Origin: Yoonia sp. BS5-3
GTDB lineage: Bacteria; Pseudomonadota; Alphaproteobacteria; Rhodobacterales; Rhodobacteraceae
DNA: 64,000 nucleotides
Assembly: GCF_038069655.2 (NCBI RefSeq)
Contig: NZ_CP150951.2
Coordinates: 62,001 to 126,000, forward strand
Direction: 5' to 3'
A program made the position numbers and the translations under genes. The stretch's first letter is position 1. Every line of letters starts with the position of its first letter. Of the stretch, positions 34,641-44,267 are shown piece by piece. The notes under the pieces are model-generated. The model searched no databases. It saw nothing but the letters and a program-made list of their open reading frames with translations, and had not been told where the DNA came from.

Positions 34641-35075
34641 AAGCTTGCCTGTGTGCCGTCCCAAGCAGAGTGACTACCTTACGGATAAGACACAAGCGCG
34701 CGATACGTGCGTGGCCGTTCACAGGCCGCAACCGCATCGTTTCGAATATGGGTAATAAACTCCCAGGCAGACATTTTTGTTTCAGTTTTTTCGGGTGCAC
34801 GATCGGCAAACGAATCTGTTTATGATCGGAATCTCCACCTTTCCACCCGGTTTCGAACCCCGCGATGCTGCAGAGAAAAGTAAAATTTACTCAAAAAAGC
34901 GCGAATAAATTAATCACTCGCATGATTGTGCGACATTAACGGCGACTATCGCACCACCAATGGGGTGTCGCCATAATGTTGACAAATTCTAAACCTTCCT
35001 TAGCGTCACTCATTTTGTGACTTCGACTTTTTTTGTCGCTCGTCAAAGTTTTTTATGTGTTTTGTGAGGGGTGAT
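34641..35075. other. Long AT-rich intergenic region before the PP2C gene
   Basis: No gene can be supported in these 435 bases. A consensus TTGACA occurs at 34979-34984 but no good -10 follows. GGCGAC (34940-34945) and GGTGTCGCC (34964-34972) can form a bulged stem, and CGAC-TTTTTTT-GTCG (35027-35041) a T-rich hairpin. Probably the regulatory region of the phosphatase gene. Confidence 0.4.
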
Positions 35076-36056
35076 ATGATGTTTGATTCAGGCAAAAGTG
35101 CTGGAACAACCTTATCTTTCGACGCAGCAAGCGTCTCTTATCAAGGGGCGAGATCTTATCAAGAAGACTCGGTCCTGTGCAGCTTTCCAATCGGCCATCC
35201 ACTGGGCTTTTCCGTTATCGCAGACGGGATTGGCGGCCATGTCTCGGGCCATGTCGCAAGTGCCTTGGCCACAACCGAGGTCTATAGCCAACTGAAGATG
35301 AACGAAGCGGCGCTGACTGCGGGAAGTCAGAGCATTCCGGCAACGCTGCAGAATGCCGCCAATCAGGCCAATGAACGCATCGCAGCCCATACCGCCGCCG
35401 ATGATGAAACGACCGGCATGGGCTCTACCCTGCTCGTGACGGTGGTCAAGGGCGATAAGCTGCATTGGTTGTCGATTGGCGATTCACCATTGCTGTTGTT
35501 CCGCGGCGGTGCTTTGCGTCTGTTGAACAAAGACCATTCAATGGCCCCGCAGATCGATATGATGGTCAAGATGGGATCAATGACGCCCGAGGTGGGCCGC
35601 GATCATCCAGACCGCAACACGCTGGTGTCGGTCGTCGATGGCAATGAAATCGCCATGGTCGACTGCCCCACCGCCCCGCTTAGCCTGCTGCCGGATGATA
35701 TCATCATCGCCGCCAGCGACGGTTTGCAATATCTGCCTAATGCGACCCTGGCCAATGTGCTGATGCTGTCCAAAGATGGGCGCAGCGCGGATATTGCCAA
35801 TGCCCTTTTGGGTGCGCTGCAACAGTTGGATCACCCCGAGCAGGACAACACGGCCTTCTGCGTGATCAAGTTCGGCGATATGCGCCAGGCACCCAATGAA
35901 TTGCACGCCGAGGATATCCCGGTTTTGGCGGTCGCCGACAGTGTCGAGACACCCCAGGCCCCCGCCGCTGCTACCGCACCGGACCCTGCCGCCGCAGAGG
36001 CCGAACGCGAGAAGAAGGCCTATTGGTATCGCGGTCAGAAATATTACAAAGATTAA
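35076..36056 (+). CDS. PP2C-family serine/threonine phosphatase
   Basis: A 326-residue metal-dependent phosphatase. Metal- and phosphate-binding elements are visible in order: GARSYQEDS (24-32, Asp31), VIADGIGGH (47-55), GMGSTLLV, SIGDSPL and ASDGLQYL. After the catalytic domain (~265 residues) comes an Ala/Pro-rich linker and a short aromatic C-terminal tag YWYRGQKYYKD. The start at 35076 follows GAGGGG; an adjacent ATG (35079) is equivalent. No kinase gene is adjacent, so its target (type VI secretion, stress or other signalling) is unknown. Confidence 0.9.
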   Translation: MMFDSGKSAGTTLSFDAASVSYQGARSYQEDSVLCSFPIGHPLGFSVIADGIGGHVSGHVASALATTEVYSQLKMNEAALTAGSQSIPATLQNAANQANERIAAHTAADDETTGMGSTLLVTVVKGDKLHWLSIGDSPLLLFRGGALRLLNKDHSMAPQIDMMVKMGSMTPEVGRDHPDRNTLVSVVDGNEIAMVDCPTAPLSLLPDDIIIAASDGLQYLPNATLANVLMLSKDGRSADIANALLGALQQLDHPEQDNTAFCVIKFGDMRQAPNELHAEDIPVLAVADSVETPQAPAAATAPDPAAAEAEREKKAYWYRGQKYYKD

Positions 36057-36078
36057 GCGCTTGTCGGGATAGGGCTGG

Positions 36079-36453
36079 TTACAGCTCTATCTCGCCCGTT
36101 TCGCCTTCGGGCATCCAAAGCGGGGCGGTGGGTTTGCGCCGCATGATAATATCCCCATTGGGCATGAACTCCGGCGGGGCATAGTGGCTGAAATCATCGA
36201 CCTCGGCCAGTAATTCAGACAGGGCTGGCCCCATCGTGGTGATAAATGTGCCCAGCTCCGGGCCCATTTCTTCCAATGTGCTGCGCAGATCATCGATGGC
36301 CGGGGCGACCTCTGACATCAGACCGCGCATAAGCAATTTTGCGCCCTCTTCCATCAGGTCAAACCCTTCGCTGACATCGTCTTCCTCATCCTGGGCGAGG
36401 ACCGGCGCCGCGCAAATGCCCGCCGCGAAACAAAGGATCATAAGCCGTTTCAT
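36079..36453 (-). CDS. Small secreted acidic protein
   Basis: A 124-residue protein with a signal peptide (MKRLMILCFAAGICAAPVLA) and an acidic, helical mature part with MEEGAKLLMRGLMSEVAPAIDDL and MGPALSELLAEVDDF, ending in PNGDIIMRRKPTAPLW. A conserved roseobacter protein often mislabelled as an AAA+ ATPase; no P-loop is present. The ATG at 36453 is chosen because it starts the signal peptide. Periplasmic, function unknown. Confidence 0.75.
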   Translation of the reverse strand: MKRLMILCFAAGICAAPVLAQDEEDDVSEGFDLMEEGAKLLMRGLMSEVAPAIDDLRSTLEEMGPELGTFITTMGPALSELLAEVDDFSHYAPPEFMPNGDIIMRRKPTAPLWMPEGETGEIEL

Positions 36454-36490
36454 GCCATCTGTTATAGGCGATGAGGCCCCAAATTTCAAA

Positions 36491-37489
36491 TCACAAACGG
36501 ATATCAAGCACGACAGGAAAGTGATCAGAAGCCTGTAACAGCGCCGCGCGTAACGCTTTATTTTCATAGCATTCAGGATGATCAAACGGGTGCCAAATCT
36601 GCCAGGAGGGTGATTTTTTCATAAGTCCCGGTGAGATCATCACATAGTCCAAAAGCGCCTGCAGATAGGGTTGCCCCTTGCGCCGGAACCGGGCCGTGGC
36701 GGGTGTCGCCCCTACCCGGCGCCCCAGCACCATGCGCGCATGCGGATCAAAAAGCCGCGGCCCATCGCCTTCGCCCAAAACGATCTCGATCCCTGAGAGC
36801 CCGAAAAGCTTTTCATATTCATCCAAGCCCGGCCCATCATTGAAATCGCCAAGTACGATCAGGTCGTCCCCCCGCCCCAGGTGATGTTCGACCCTTTTAC
36901 GCAGCCAGATACATTGCGCCAGTTGCTTGCGCCGGTTTTCGATCGAGATTCGGATGGCCTCTGCATCGCTGCGCGCGCCATGTGGGGCCTTGGATTTGGC
37001 GTGAACACCAATCAGCCGCAGCTTTGTCCCCCCAACGGTCAGCGCCACTTCGAGCGGCGGTTTGGACCAGCGCACCGGGTCAGGCGCCGCGTCCACATCA
37101 AGGTCCATGGCAAAATCGCGATCAAAGCGCGGGCTTTGCGGGTCATCGACGGGATCATGGACGGCTTGCACAACCGATGGATCATAAAGCAGGGCGATTT
37201 CCTGCTGGGTGTCATTGGTAAAGCCTGTCAGGGCCTTGGTGGTCCGCAATCCAAAATGCGCCGCAAAGAATTCGAGCGCGCGCACAGTGCTGCGGTTCGG
37301 GCTTGTATCTGGCGCCTCGATAATCATCACCGCATCTGCATCAAGTGCAGCAAACACGGCGCCCAGCGCGGCGGCCTGTTGCGCCTTGGTGACGTTCCAG
37401 CGCGATGACCAGCTATCGTCGCCTATCAACGCCCCGTCATTGTCAAAAAGCGTGTTGAACCATTCGATATTATAGGTTGCGATCCTCAC
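36491..37489 (-). CDS. Endonuclease/exonuclease/phosphatase-family protein
   Basis: A 332-residue metal-dependent phosphodiesterase fold. Signature residues are YNIEWF at the N-terminus (Asn), EAPDTS with the metal Glu, VLGDFNDGPG and the C-terminal SDHFPV. No signal peptide, so cytoplasmic. It overlaps the upstream DnaJ/TerB gene by 4 bp. Substrate may be nucleic acid or a phosphomonoester; not determinable. Confidence 0.88.
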   Translation of the reverse strand: MRIATYNIEWFNTLFDNDGALIGDDSWSSRWNVTKAQQAAALGAVFAALDADAVMIIEAPDTSPNRSTVRALEFFAAHFGLRTTKALTGFTNDTQQEIALLYDPSVVQAVHDPVDDPQSPRFDRDFAMDLDVDAAPDPVRWSKPPLEVALTVGGTKLRLIGVHAKSKAPHGARSDAEAIRISIENRRKQLAQCIWLRKRVEHHLGRGDDLIVLGDFNDGPGLDEYEKLFGLSGIEIVLGEGDGPRLFDPHARMVLGRRVGATPATARFRRKGQPYLQALLDYVMISPGLMKKSPSWQIWHPFDHPECYENKALRAALLQASDHFPVVLDIRL

Positions 37490-38166
37490 GCAGCGGCCTG
37501 CTGGATTTCTTCCCAGGCGCGGTTGATCGCGACCATCCGGCGTTCGGCCAGCTTAATTGCCTCTTCAGGGACGCCCCGGGCGATCATTTGGTCAGGATGG
37601 GTTTCACGGACAAGCTTGCGCCAGGCAGCCCGGACCTCTTCCATCGGTGCAGAAGGGTCAACGCCCAGCACGTCATAGGGGTCGCGCTCCGCCTCGGCCA
37701 CAAATTGCGCCCGGATCCCGCGAAAGCGGCGGTCGTCAAAGCCAAAGATCCCCGCGACCTGATACAGAAAATCATCTTCCTTATCGTGATAACGGCCATC
37801 AGCCACAGCGATATGAAAGAGCCCCTCCATCAAGTCACAAAGCGGCGCATCGTCATCGGCATACATTGCCTTGATCCGCCGGGCGTATATCTCAAATCCG
37901 GCAACATCCTGGCGGGCCAGGTTGAACACGCGGGCGGCGTTCGCCTCATCTTCGGGGGCGATGACAAAAACCTCGCGGAAGGCTACGACCTCATCCCGGG
38001 TGACGATCCCGTCCGCTTTGGCCATTTTGGCCCCTAGCGCGATGACTGCGATGGTAAAGGCAACCGTTCTGTCTGGCGCAGCGCGCAATTTGTCGAAAAC
38101 AACAGAAAGCCCCTCACCCTTGGCCAGGGCGGCGATTGCGTCTGCCACACGCGACCAGATCGACAT
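37486..38166 (-). CDS. TerB-DnaJ co-chaperone (DjiA/DjlA-like)
   Basis: A 226-residue protein: a helical TerB-like acid-residue-rich domain (about 25-150) followed by a C-terminal J domain, with DPYDVLGVDPSAPMEEV at 162-178 and the HPD tripeptide at 190-192. It should stimulate DnaK ATPase. Unlike E. coli DjlA, no clear membrane anchor is seen at the N-terminus. Overlaps the nuclease-like gene by ATGA and follows the GNAT gene by 12 bp, in the same strand run. Confidence 0.9.
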   Translation of the reverse strand: MSIWSRVADAIAALAKGEGLSVVFDKLRAAPDRTVAFTIAVIALGAKMAKADGIVTRDEVVAFREVFVIAPEDEANAARVFNLARQDVAGFEIYARRIKAMYADDDAPLCDLMEGLFHIAVADGRYHDKEDDFLYQVAGIFGFDDRRFRGIRAQFVAEAERDPYDVLGVDPSAPMEEVRAAWRKLVRETHPDQMIARGVPEEAIKLAERRMVAINRAWEEIQQAAA

Positions 38167-38178
38167 AGCGCGGTCCTT

Positions 38179-38649
38179 TCAAAGGCGTTTCTGCATCAGG
38201 ACCAGATCGATCCAACGCCCAAACTTGAACCCGACTTCGGGCATGGTTGCAACCGTTTCAAAGCCGCAGGCCGCATGAAACCCAATGGCCGCCGGACATT
38301 CCGCGCTACATCCGGCAATCATCATGCGGATATCCTTGCTGCGCGCCATATCGCAAAGCGCCACCAACAATGCCTTGCCCCCGCCGCGCCCGCGCGCATC
38401 CGCGTGCAACATGATCGTATGCTCTGCGGTATGCCGATACCCAGGTCCGCCGCGAAAGGGAAAGAACCGCGCAAAGCCCATAACCTGCCCCGCCGCCTCC
38501 CAGACAAGCGTGTCTTGGGTGATAAGACTGCCCACCTCATCGTCACTTTTTTCGACCGTGTTGAAGGTGATCACCGTATCGCGGATCACCGTATTCCAGA
38601 TGGCTGCGATCTGCGGCGCATCAGTTTTCGTTGCGGGGCGGATCGTCAT
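38179..38649 (-). CDS. GNAT-family N-acetyltransferase
   Basis: A 156-residue acetyl-CoA-dependent transferase. The acetyl-CoA loop is ADARGRGGGKALLVAL (a Q/R-x-x-G-x-G/A variant), and the N-terminus IRPATKTDAPQIAAIWNTVI is that of phosphinothricin-acetyltransferase-like members. The C-terminus GFHAACGFETVATMPEVGFKFGRW fits the same branch. Substrate likely a small amine or amino-acid analogue; unproven. Overlaps the VOC gene by 4 bp. Confidence 0.88.
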   Translation of the reverse strand: MTIRPATKTDAPQIAAIWNTVIRDTVITFNTVEKSDDEVGSLITQDTLVWEAAGQVMGFARFFPFRGGPGYRHTAEHTIMLHADARGRGGGKALLVALCDMARSKDIRMMIAGCSAECPAAIGFHAACGFETVATMPEVGFKFGRWIDLVLMQKRL

Positions 38650-39233
38650 AAGTGCCTGACGCCGGAAGGCGTGTCAAAACTGGCCGAGAACCCCTTTGGA
38701 CCTTTCCGAAATTGCACCCGGGGGTCAGTCAAATCGCACATGGCTGCAATTCTGCCCGCCTCTGGATGGCTGACAACAAAGCTGCGCAGGCGGCAGCCAC
38801 TGTCACGCAGCGTGCTGGCCGGATGGGCGCTGCCCGCACCCCATTTGATCAAGGTTGGATATGCGCCGTCATAGGGCAGGCTGCCATCCTCGGGCACGGT
38901 CAGCTGCCAGCGCAGATCGCCGCGCGACAGGTCCCTGGGCGGTCCTGCAATTGGGTCAAACTGCGTCGTTTGGCAAATCCAATTGGCCAGGCGCGGCGGG
39001 CCGGAAAAGCGATCAAGCGCAAACCAGCGCGGCCCGTCAAAGGCAGCCGCATTCGGATCAGGGGCAATCACCTCAAGATAAAGATCGCCAAGTCCCAACA
39101 AGGTGTTGTGTGTACCATAACGGCGATGTTTGCCGCCGAGTTGCAGCGTGACACCAAGTTGTGTTTCAACCCAGCCCGTCCCTGCTGCCAGATCGGAACA
39201 ACCAACGGCGATATGATCAAAGGTCAAACGCAT
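38646..39233 (-). CDS. VOC-superfamily (glyoxalase-like) protein
   Basis: A 195-residue protein with the glyoxalase_3-type opening TFDHIAVGCSDLAAGTGWVETQLGV; His6 and later Glu residues may bind metal. The ATG at 39233 is chosen over an adjacent GTG (39236). Function cannot be read; the family includes isomerases, epimerases and ring-cleaving enzymes. Its position downstream of methylmalonyl-CoA mutase might suggest methylmalonyl-CoA epimerase, a VOC enzyme, but its length and motif layout differ from epimerases, so I do not assign this. Confidence 0.8.
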   Translation of the reverse strand: MRLTFDHIAVGCSDLAAGTGWVETQLGVTLQLGGKHRRYGTHNTLLGLGDLYLEVIAPDPNAAAFDGPRWFALDRFSGPPRLANWICQTTQFDPIAGPPRDLSRGDLRWQLTVPEDGSLPYDGAYPTLIKWGAGSAHPASTLRDSGCRLRSFVVSHPEAGRIAAMCDLTDPRVQFRKGPKGFSASFDTPSGVRHL

Positions 39234-39281
39234 CACAAACGCGCAACGGCGCAGATCAAATTTCTAGAAATTTGATGCATC

Positions 39282-41408
39282 TCAACCCCGCGCCTCACCG
39301 ATCAGGCCCAGAATATTCTGGGCCGCCTCGGGAATGTTCGTACCCGGGCCAAAGATCGCCTTGACCCCCGCATCATAGAGAAACTGATAATCTTGCTGCG
39401 GGATCACACCGCCGCAGATGACAATGATATCGTCAGCATCCGCGTCCTTCAGCGCTTGCACCAGCTTGGGCGCAAGCGTCTTATGTCCCGCCGCTTGGCT
39501 GCTGATGCCAATCACATGCACATCATTATCGATGGCATCCTGTGCAGCCTCGTCCGGAGTTTGAAATAGCGGGCCTACGTCCACATCAAAGCCAATGTCC
39601 GCAAAGGCGGTTGCAATCACCTTGGCCCCACGGTCGTGCCCATCCTGCCCCATTTTCACGACCAGCATACGTGGGCGTCGGCCTTCGTCTTCGGCAAAAC
39701 ACTCAACACTTTTTTGGATCGCGGCGAAGCCTTCATCGCCCTCATAGGCGGCGCCATAGACACCGGCGAGGGTTTTGACCTCGGCCCGGTGGCGCCCGAA
39801 TGCTTTTTCCATGGCCATGCTGATTTCTCCGACTGTGGCGCGTTGGCGCGCGGCTTCGACTGCGGCTTCCAAAAGGTTCCCACCATCTTGCGCCCTGCGG
39901 GTCAGTTCTGCGAGGGCGGCGTTGCAGGCCGGTTCGTCACGCTGTTCTTTCGTGGCGATGATACGGGCGACCTGTGCGTCGCGGACGGCGGCGTTATCAA
40001 TATCGAGGATATCAATCGGCTCTTCCGCGTCCTTGCGATATTTATTGACGCCGACAATCACCTCGGTCCCCCGATCAATCCCTGCCTGCCGTTTGGCGGC
40101 GGTTTCTTCGATCCGCAGTTTCGGCATGCCAGAGGCCACGGCTTTGGTCATGCCGCCCATTTCCTCGACCTCTTCGATCAGGGCCCAGGCTTTTTCCGCC
40201 AGTTCATTGGTCAGGCTTTCGACATAGTAAGAACCGGCCAGCGGGTCGACCACATTGGTCACACCGGTTTCCTCTTGCAGGATCAATTGCGTATTCCGCG
40301 CGATGCGTGCACTGAATTCCGTGGGCAAAGCAATCGCCTCATCCAGCGCATTCGTGTGCAAGGATTGCGTACCGCCCAGAACTGCGCTCATCGCTTCATA
40401 TGCCGTGCGGATCACGTTGTTATACGGGTCCTGTTCTTGCAAAGACACGCCCGATGTCTGGCAATGGGTCCGCAGCATCGATGATTTGGGGTTCTTCGGC
40501 TCAAACTCGGCCATGATCCGCGCCCAAAGAAGGCGGGCGGCGCGCAGTTTCGCGGCCTCCATAAAGAAATTCATGCCGATGGCGAAAAAGAAACTCAAGC
40601 GGCCTGCAAACTGATCCACATCCATGCCGCGTGCGATGGCCGTACGCACATATTCGCGCCCATCGGCCAGCGTATAGGCCAGTTCCTGCACCAGATTCGC
40701 CCCGGCCTCTTGCATGTGATATCCGCTAATGCTGATCGAATTGAATTTCGGCATCTCCTGGGTCGTATATTCGATGATATCCGCGATGATCCGCATCGAG
40801 GGTTCGGGCGGATAGACATAGGTGTTGCGGACCATGAATTCCTTCAGGATATCGTTCTGGATCGTGCCGGATAAGACCGAACGATCATGCCCCTGCTCTT
40901 CGCCTGCCACGATGAAATTGGCGAGGATCGGGATGACCGCGCCATTCATCGTCATAGAGACGCTGACCTTGTCCAGCGGGATGCCGTCGAACAGGATTTT
41001 CATATCCTCGACACTGTCGATGGCAACGCCTGCCTTGCCCACATCGCCTTCGACACGGGGGTGATCGCTATCATAGCCACGATGGGTGGCCAGATCGAAA
41101 GCGACAGAGACCCCCTGCTGCCCCGCATCCAGCGCCTTGCGGTAAAAGGCATTCGACTCCTCGGCCGTGGAAAACCCCGCATATTGCCGGATCGTCCAGG
41201 GGCGGCCTGCATACATCGTGGCCTTGACCCCGCGCGTGAAAGGGGCCCGACCGGGGATACCACCCAAATGCGGCAGCTCAGCGATGTCTTCGGCTGTGTA
41301 AAGCGGTTTGACCGTGATGCCTTCCAGCGTTTGCCAATCCAGCGTCTCAAGCGGTTTGCCGCGCAATTCTTTGGTCGCGATTTCGGCCCATCTTGTCTTG
41401 TCTGTCAT
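39282..41408 (-). CDS. scpA: Methylmalonyl-CoA mutase
   Basis: A 708-residue adenosylcobalamin enzyme converting (R)-methylmalonyl-CoA to succinyl-CoA, the last step of propionyl-CoA assimilation. The N-terminal TIM-barrel substrate domain has [11 protein letters not shown] and the radical-shuttle region; the C-terminal B12 domain carries DGHDRG (589-594) with axial His591. Single-polypeptide homodimer type. A GCAAA-N4-TTTGC operator candidate (41439-41452) lies 31-44 bp upstream, matching PccR-type sites near pccB and pccR. Confidence 0.96.
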   Translation of the reverse strand: MTDKTRWAEIATKELRGKPLETLDWQTLEGITVKPLYTAEDIAELPHLGGIPGRAPFTRGVKATMYAGRPWTIRQYAGFSTAEESNAFYRKALDAGQQGVSVAFDLATHRGYDSDHPRVEGDVGKAGVAIDSVEDMKILFDGIPLDKVSVSMTMNGAVIPILANFIVAGEEQGHDRSVLSGTIQNDILKEFMVRNTYVYPPEPSMRIIADIIEYTTQEMPKFNSISISGYHMQEAGANLVQELAYTLADGREYVRTAIARGMDVDQFAGRLSFFFAIGMNFFMEAAKLRAARLLWARIMAEFEPKNPKSSMLRTHCQTSGVSLQEQDPYNNVIRTAYEAMSAVLGGTQSLHTNALDEAIALPTEFSARIARNTQLILQEETGVTNVVDPLAGSYYVESLTNELAEKAWALIEEVEEMGGMTKAVASGMPKLRIEETAAKRQAGIDRGTEVIVGVNKYRKDAEEPIDILDIDNAAVRDAQVARIIATKEQRDEPACNAALAELTRRAQDGGNLLEAAVEAARQRATVGEISMAMEKAFGRHRAEVKTLAGVYGAAYEGDEGFAAIQKSVECFAEDEGRRPRMLVVKMGQDGHDRGAKVIATAFADIGFDVDVGPLFQTPDEAAQDAIDNDVHVIGISSQAAGHKTLAPKLVQALKDADADDIIVICGGVIPQQDYQFLYDAGVKAIFGPGTNIPEAAQNILGLIGEARG

Positions 41409-41436
41409 GTCATTCTCCGCAACGTCATGGACGCAA

Positions 41437-41454
41437 ACGCAAAATTGTTTGCGG
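41437..41454 (-). promoter_or_regulatory. Candidate PccR operator in front of methylmalonyl-CoA mutase
   Basis: CGCAAA-ATTG-TTTGCG, an inverted repeat with a 4-bp spacer. It corresponds to the inner GCAAA-N4-TTTGC core of the TTTGCAAA-N4-TTTGCAAA motif described (from memory) for Rhodobacter PccR. Confidence 0.6.
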
Positions 41455-41507
41455 CAATTGCACCCAAAGGCTTAGCTTTTCTGCACGCGGCCTCTATATC
41501 TGTTCTT

Positions 41508-41975
41508 ATGAAGTTACCCACATATATCGCCGCCATCATCGCGCTGGCTTGTGCACCCGCTGCCTTTGCCCAGGACCTGACGATCCCCGAGCGCTGGGAA
41601 GAGGACCATACACAGGTTTTCGATGCGGCCGAGATCAGCCTGACCGATCTGCAATGGATCGCGCGGCCTTTGGTTGTTTTTGCGGATACGCCAAACGATC
41701 CGCGCTTTCGCCAACAGATGGATCTACTGCTGGCAGATATCGATGATCTGGCTGAGCGGGATGTGATTGTCATCACCGACACCGATCCCGAGGGCGGGTC
41801 AGATCTACGTACCACACTGCGCCCGCGTGGGTATATGATGGCCCTTGTCGGCAAGGATGGGCGCGTGGCACTGCGCAAACCATCCCCTTGGAGCGTGCGC
41901 GAGCTGTCGCGCAGCATCGACAAGATGCCCCTGCGCCAGCAAGAGATCGCGGATCGGCGGTTGATCGGGCAATAA
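41508..41975 (+). CDS. DUF4174 secreted protein
   Basis: A 155-residue protein with a signal peptide ending near AAFAQD and a thioredoxin-like core of the DUF4174 family: RPLVVFADTPNDPRFRQQ, then VIVITDTDPEG, and GYMMALVGKDGRVALRKPSPW at the C-terminus. No catalytic CxxC, so not a classical disulfide enzyme. The ATG at 41508 starts the signal peptide; the longer open frame in this direction is antisense to the mutase gene and is not coding. Encoded between mutase and pccA on the opposite strand. Confidence 0.83.
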   Translation: MKLPTYIAAIIALACAPAAFAQDLTIPERWEEDHTQVFDAAEISLTDLQWIARPLVVFADTPNDPRFRQQMDLLLADIDDLAERDVIVITDTDPEGGSDLRTTLRPRGYMMALVGKDGRVALRKPSPWSVRELSRSIDKMPLRQQEIADRRLIGQ

Positions 41976-41980
41976 GCCAC

Positions 41981-44080
41981 CTATTCGAACTCCATGATCA
42001 CATCGTCAACGGCCAGGCTGTCACCGGCACCGGCATTGACCTTTTTGATCCGGCCCTTCTTTTCGGCGCGCAGGATGTTTTCCATTTTCATGGCCTCCAC
42101 AGTGCAAAGCGCTTGACCCTCTTGCACCTCATCCCCTGCGGCCACATCGACCTTCACAATCAGGCCCGGCATGGGGCACAGCAGTTGTTTTGAGGTATCA
42201 GGCGGCAATTTTTCAGGCATCAACGCTGCCAATTCAGCCTGACGTGGCGTTCTTACATAGACCTTTAGATCGGCCCCACGATACCGCACGAAGAAACCGC
42301 TGGTAAAGCGTGTAACCTTCGCAACCAGATCATATGGTTCACCCACAACTCTTTGATCAACAGGATCAAATCGGGCGCGCACCAGTGTGTCACCCGGGCC
42401 CCAGCAAAATTCCATCGCGACCGAGCGCAGCTTTAAGTCGCCGATCTGATCCATGTCGAAATCATCTGGAATGCTTGCCAGCCGGGTGGCAGGCCACGCC
42501 CCCCTGTCGCGCGCTGCGTGGGGTTGCCTGGGGTTAAAGGCTAAATGCACAAGAAACTTTGCGGACCCGATTTGAACCACGAGAAGGCGTGGCGCTTTAT
42601 ATTCTTCGGTCCGCAGCGCCCCGCTGATTTGAGCATCGCGTGCACGATGAATCGCTTCCATTGTCGCACATAAGCGGGCAAGCTGCTCCATCACGTCCGA
42701 GGTCGGCTCTACACCGGCAAAACCTTCGGGGTATTCCTCTTCAATGAACGCCGTTGTCATATCGCCGCTTGTGAATTTCGGATGGTCGTAGACCGCCGAT
42801 AGGAATGGTAAGTTGTGACCGATCCCTTCAACCTCGAACGCGTCCAGCGCTTTGCGCATCTCTTCAATCGCCGTGTCCCGGTCTGGGCCCCAGGTGCAGA
42901 GTTTGGCAATCATCGGGTCGTAATACATGCTGATCTCGCCACCCTCAAAAACGCCGGTGTCATTGCGGACGGCGTGGGTGTCTGTCGCGACCTCTTCCGG
43001 CGGGCGATAGCGGGTCAGACGCCCAATGGAGGGTAGGAAGTTGCGGTAAGGGTCTTCGGCGTAAAGGCGGCTTTCCATCGCCCAGCCGTTGATCTTCAAA
43101 TCCGACTGCTCGAAGGGCAGCTTTTCTCCGGCAGCAACACGGATCATCTGTTCAACCAGGTCAATACCGGTGATCAATTCGGTCACCGGATGTTCCACCT
43201 GCAACCGGGTGTTCATTTCAAGAAAGTAGAAATTGCGATCACCGTCCACGATGAATTCAACCGTGCCAGCGCTGGTATAGCCCACGGCCTGCGCCAGGGC
43301 AGTAGATTGTTCACCCATGGCTTTGCGGGTCGCCTCATCCAAGAAAGGGCTCGGTGCCTCTTCGATGACCTTTTGGTTCCGGCGTTGAATGCTGCATTCA
43401 CGTTCATGCAGGTAGACGGCGTTGCCGTGGCTGTCGCAGAGCACCTGAATTTCGATATGCCGCGGTTGGGTGACGAATTTTTCGATAAAAATTCGATCGT
43501 CGCCAAAGCTGTTGGCCGCCTCATTCTTCGAGCTTTGGAAGCCCTCGCGCGCCTCATCATCATTCCAGGCGATCCGCATGCCTTTGCCGCCGCCACCGGC
43601 GCTGGCCTTGATCATCACCGGATAGCCGATCTCATTGCTGATTTTCACCGCTTCATCGGCGTCCTCGATCAGGCCCATATAACCCGGCACGGTCGAAACA
43701 TTCGCATCCTGCGCGATTTTCTTTGAGGTGATCTTGTCCCCCATCGCCTCAATCGCGCCTTTGGGTGGGCCGATGAAGGCAACGCCTGCGGCCTCAAGCG
43801 CTTCAGCAAATTTGGGGTTTTCGGACAGAAATCCATAACCCGGATGCACAGCCTCGGCCCCGGTTTGTTTGATGGCATCCATCACCTTATCGATGACGAT
43901 ATAGGATTGGTTGGCGGGGGGCGGGCCGATATGCACCGCCTCATCAGCCATCTTCACATGCAGCGCGTTGCGGTCTGCGTCTGAATAGATGGCCACCGTT
44001 TGGATGCCCATCTTGCGGGCGGTCTTGATCACCCGGCACGCGATCTCACCACGATTGGCGATCAGTATTTTCTTGAACAT
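41981..44080 (-). CDS. pccA: Propionyl-CoA carboxylase alpha subunit (biotin carboxylase plus biotin carrier)
   Basis: A 699-residue biotin-dependent subunit. The N-terminal biotin carboxylase domain begins FKKILIANRGEIACRVIKTA and contains the ATP-grasp loop KASAGGGGKGMR. A linker (BT-type) domain precedes the C-terminal biotinyl domain with EAMKMEN, biotinylated at Lys665. The ATG at 44080 follows AAGGAA. Partner PccB is encoded about 2.7 kb upstream on the same strand; a porin gene is inserted between them in the opposite direction. Makes (S)-methylmalonyl-CoA from propionyl-CoA. Confidence 0.94.
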   Translation of the reverse strand: MFKKILIANRGEIACRVIKTARKMGIQTVAIYSDADRNALHVKMADEAVHIGPPPANQSYIVIDKVMDAIKQTGAEAVHPGYGFLSENPKFAEALEAAGVAFIGPPKGAIEAMGDKITSKKIAQDANVSTVPGYMGLIEDADEAVKISNEIGYPVMIKASAGGGGKGMRIAWNDDEAREGFQSSKNEAANSFGDDRIFIEKFVTQPRHIEIQVLCDSHGNAVYLHERECSIQRRNQKVIEEAPSPFLDEATRKAMGEQSTALAQAVGYTSAGTVEFIVDGDRNFYFLEMNTRLQVEHPVTELITGIDLVEQMIRVAAGEKLPFEQSDLKINGWAMESRLYAEDPYRNFLPSIGRLTRYRPPEEVATDTHAVRNDTGVFEGGEISMYYDPMIAKLCTWGPDRDTAIEEMRKALDAFEVEGIGHNLPFLSAVYDHPKFTSGDMTTAFIEEEYPEGFAGVEPTSDVMEQLARLCATMEAIHRARDAQISGALRTEEYKAPRLLVVQIGSAKFLVHLAFNPRQPHAARDRGAWPATRLASIPDDFDMDQIGDLKLRSVAMEFCWGPGDTLVRARFDPVDQRVVGEPYDLVAKVTRFTSGFFVRYRGADLKVYVRTPRQAELAALMPEKLPPDTSKQLLCPMPGLIVKVDVAAGDEVQEGQALCTVEAMKMENILRAEKKGRIKKVNAGAGDSLAVDDVIMEFE

Positions 44081-44157
44081 GCGCACATTCCTTCAGTCAA
44101 AATCCGGTGAGCTTTCGCCCGCAACACAGCGAGTTGTCTTGGCGTGATCCAGCCATC

Positions 44158-44174
44158 GCATACAATTGCATACA
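44158..44174 (+). repeat. Direct repeat GCATACA
   Basis: GCATACA at 44158-44164 and 44168-44174, one helical turn apart, just upstream of the near-perfect palindrome in the porin promoter region. Confidence 0.4.
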
Positions 44175-44178
44175 GCGT

Positions 44179-44199
44179 GACAGCTTGTGACAACCTGTC
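44179..44199 (+). promoter_or_regulatory. Near-perfect 21-bp palindrome in front of the porin gene
   Basis: GACAGCTTGT and ACAACCTGTC flank a central G; nine of ten base pairs match. It ends 69 bp before the porin ATG and 99 bp from the pccA start on the other strand. Size and symmetry fit a GntR- or LacI-type operator; no cognate regulator is adjacent. Confidence 0.55.
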
Positions 44200-44267
44200 G
44201 CAGCCACGCCGTGTAATGGTCTGTCCATCGCCGGATGACCCCGGCTCATTTGAGAAGGAAGACCACC

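Noticed and set aside
34979-34984. A full promoter from the TTGACA before the PP2C gene
   Set aside because: No acceptable -10 box at 16-18 bp spacing.
38646-39233. Methylmalonyl-CoA epimerase
   Set aside because: The protein is a VOC member near the mutase gene, but its length and glyoxalase_3-like pattern do not match known epimerases.
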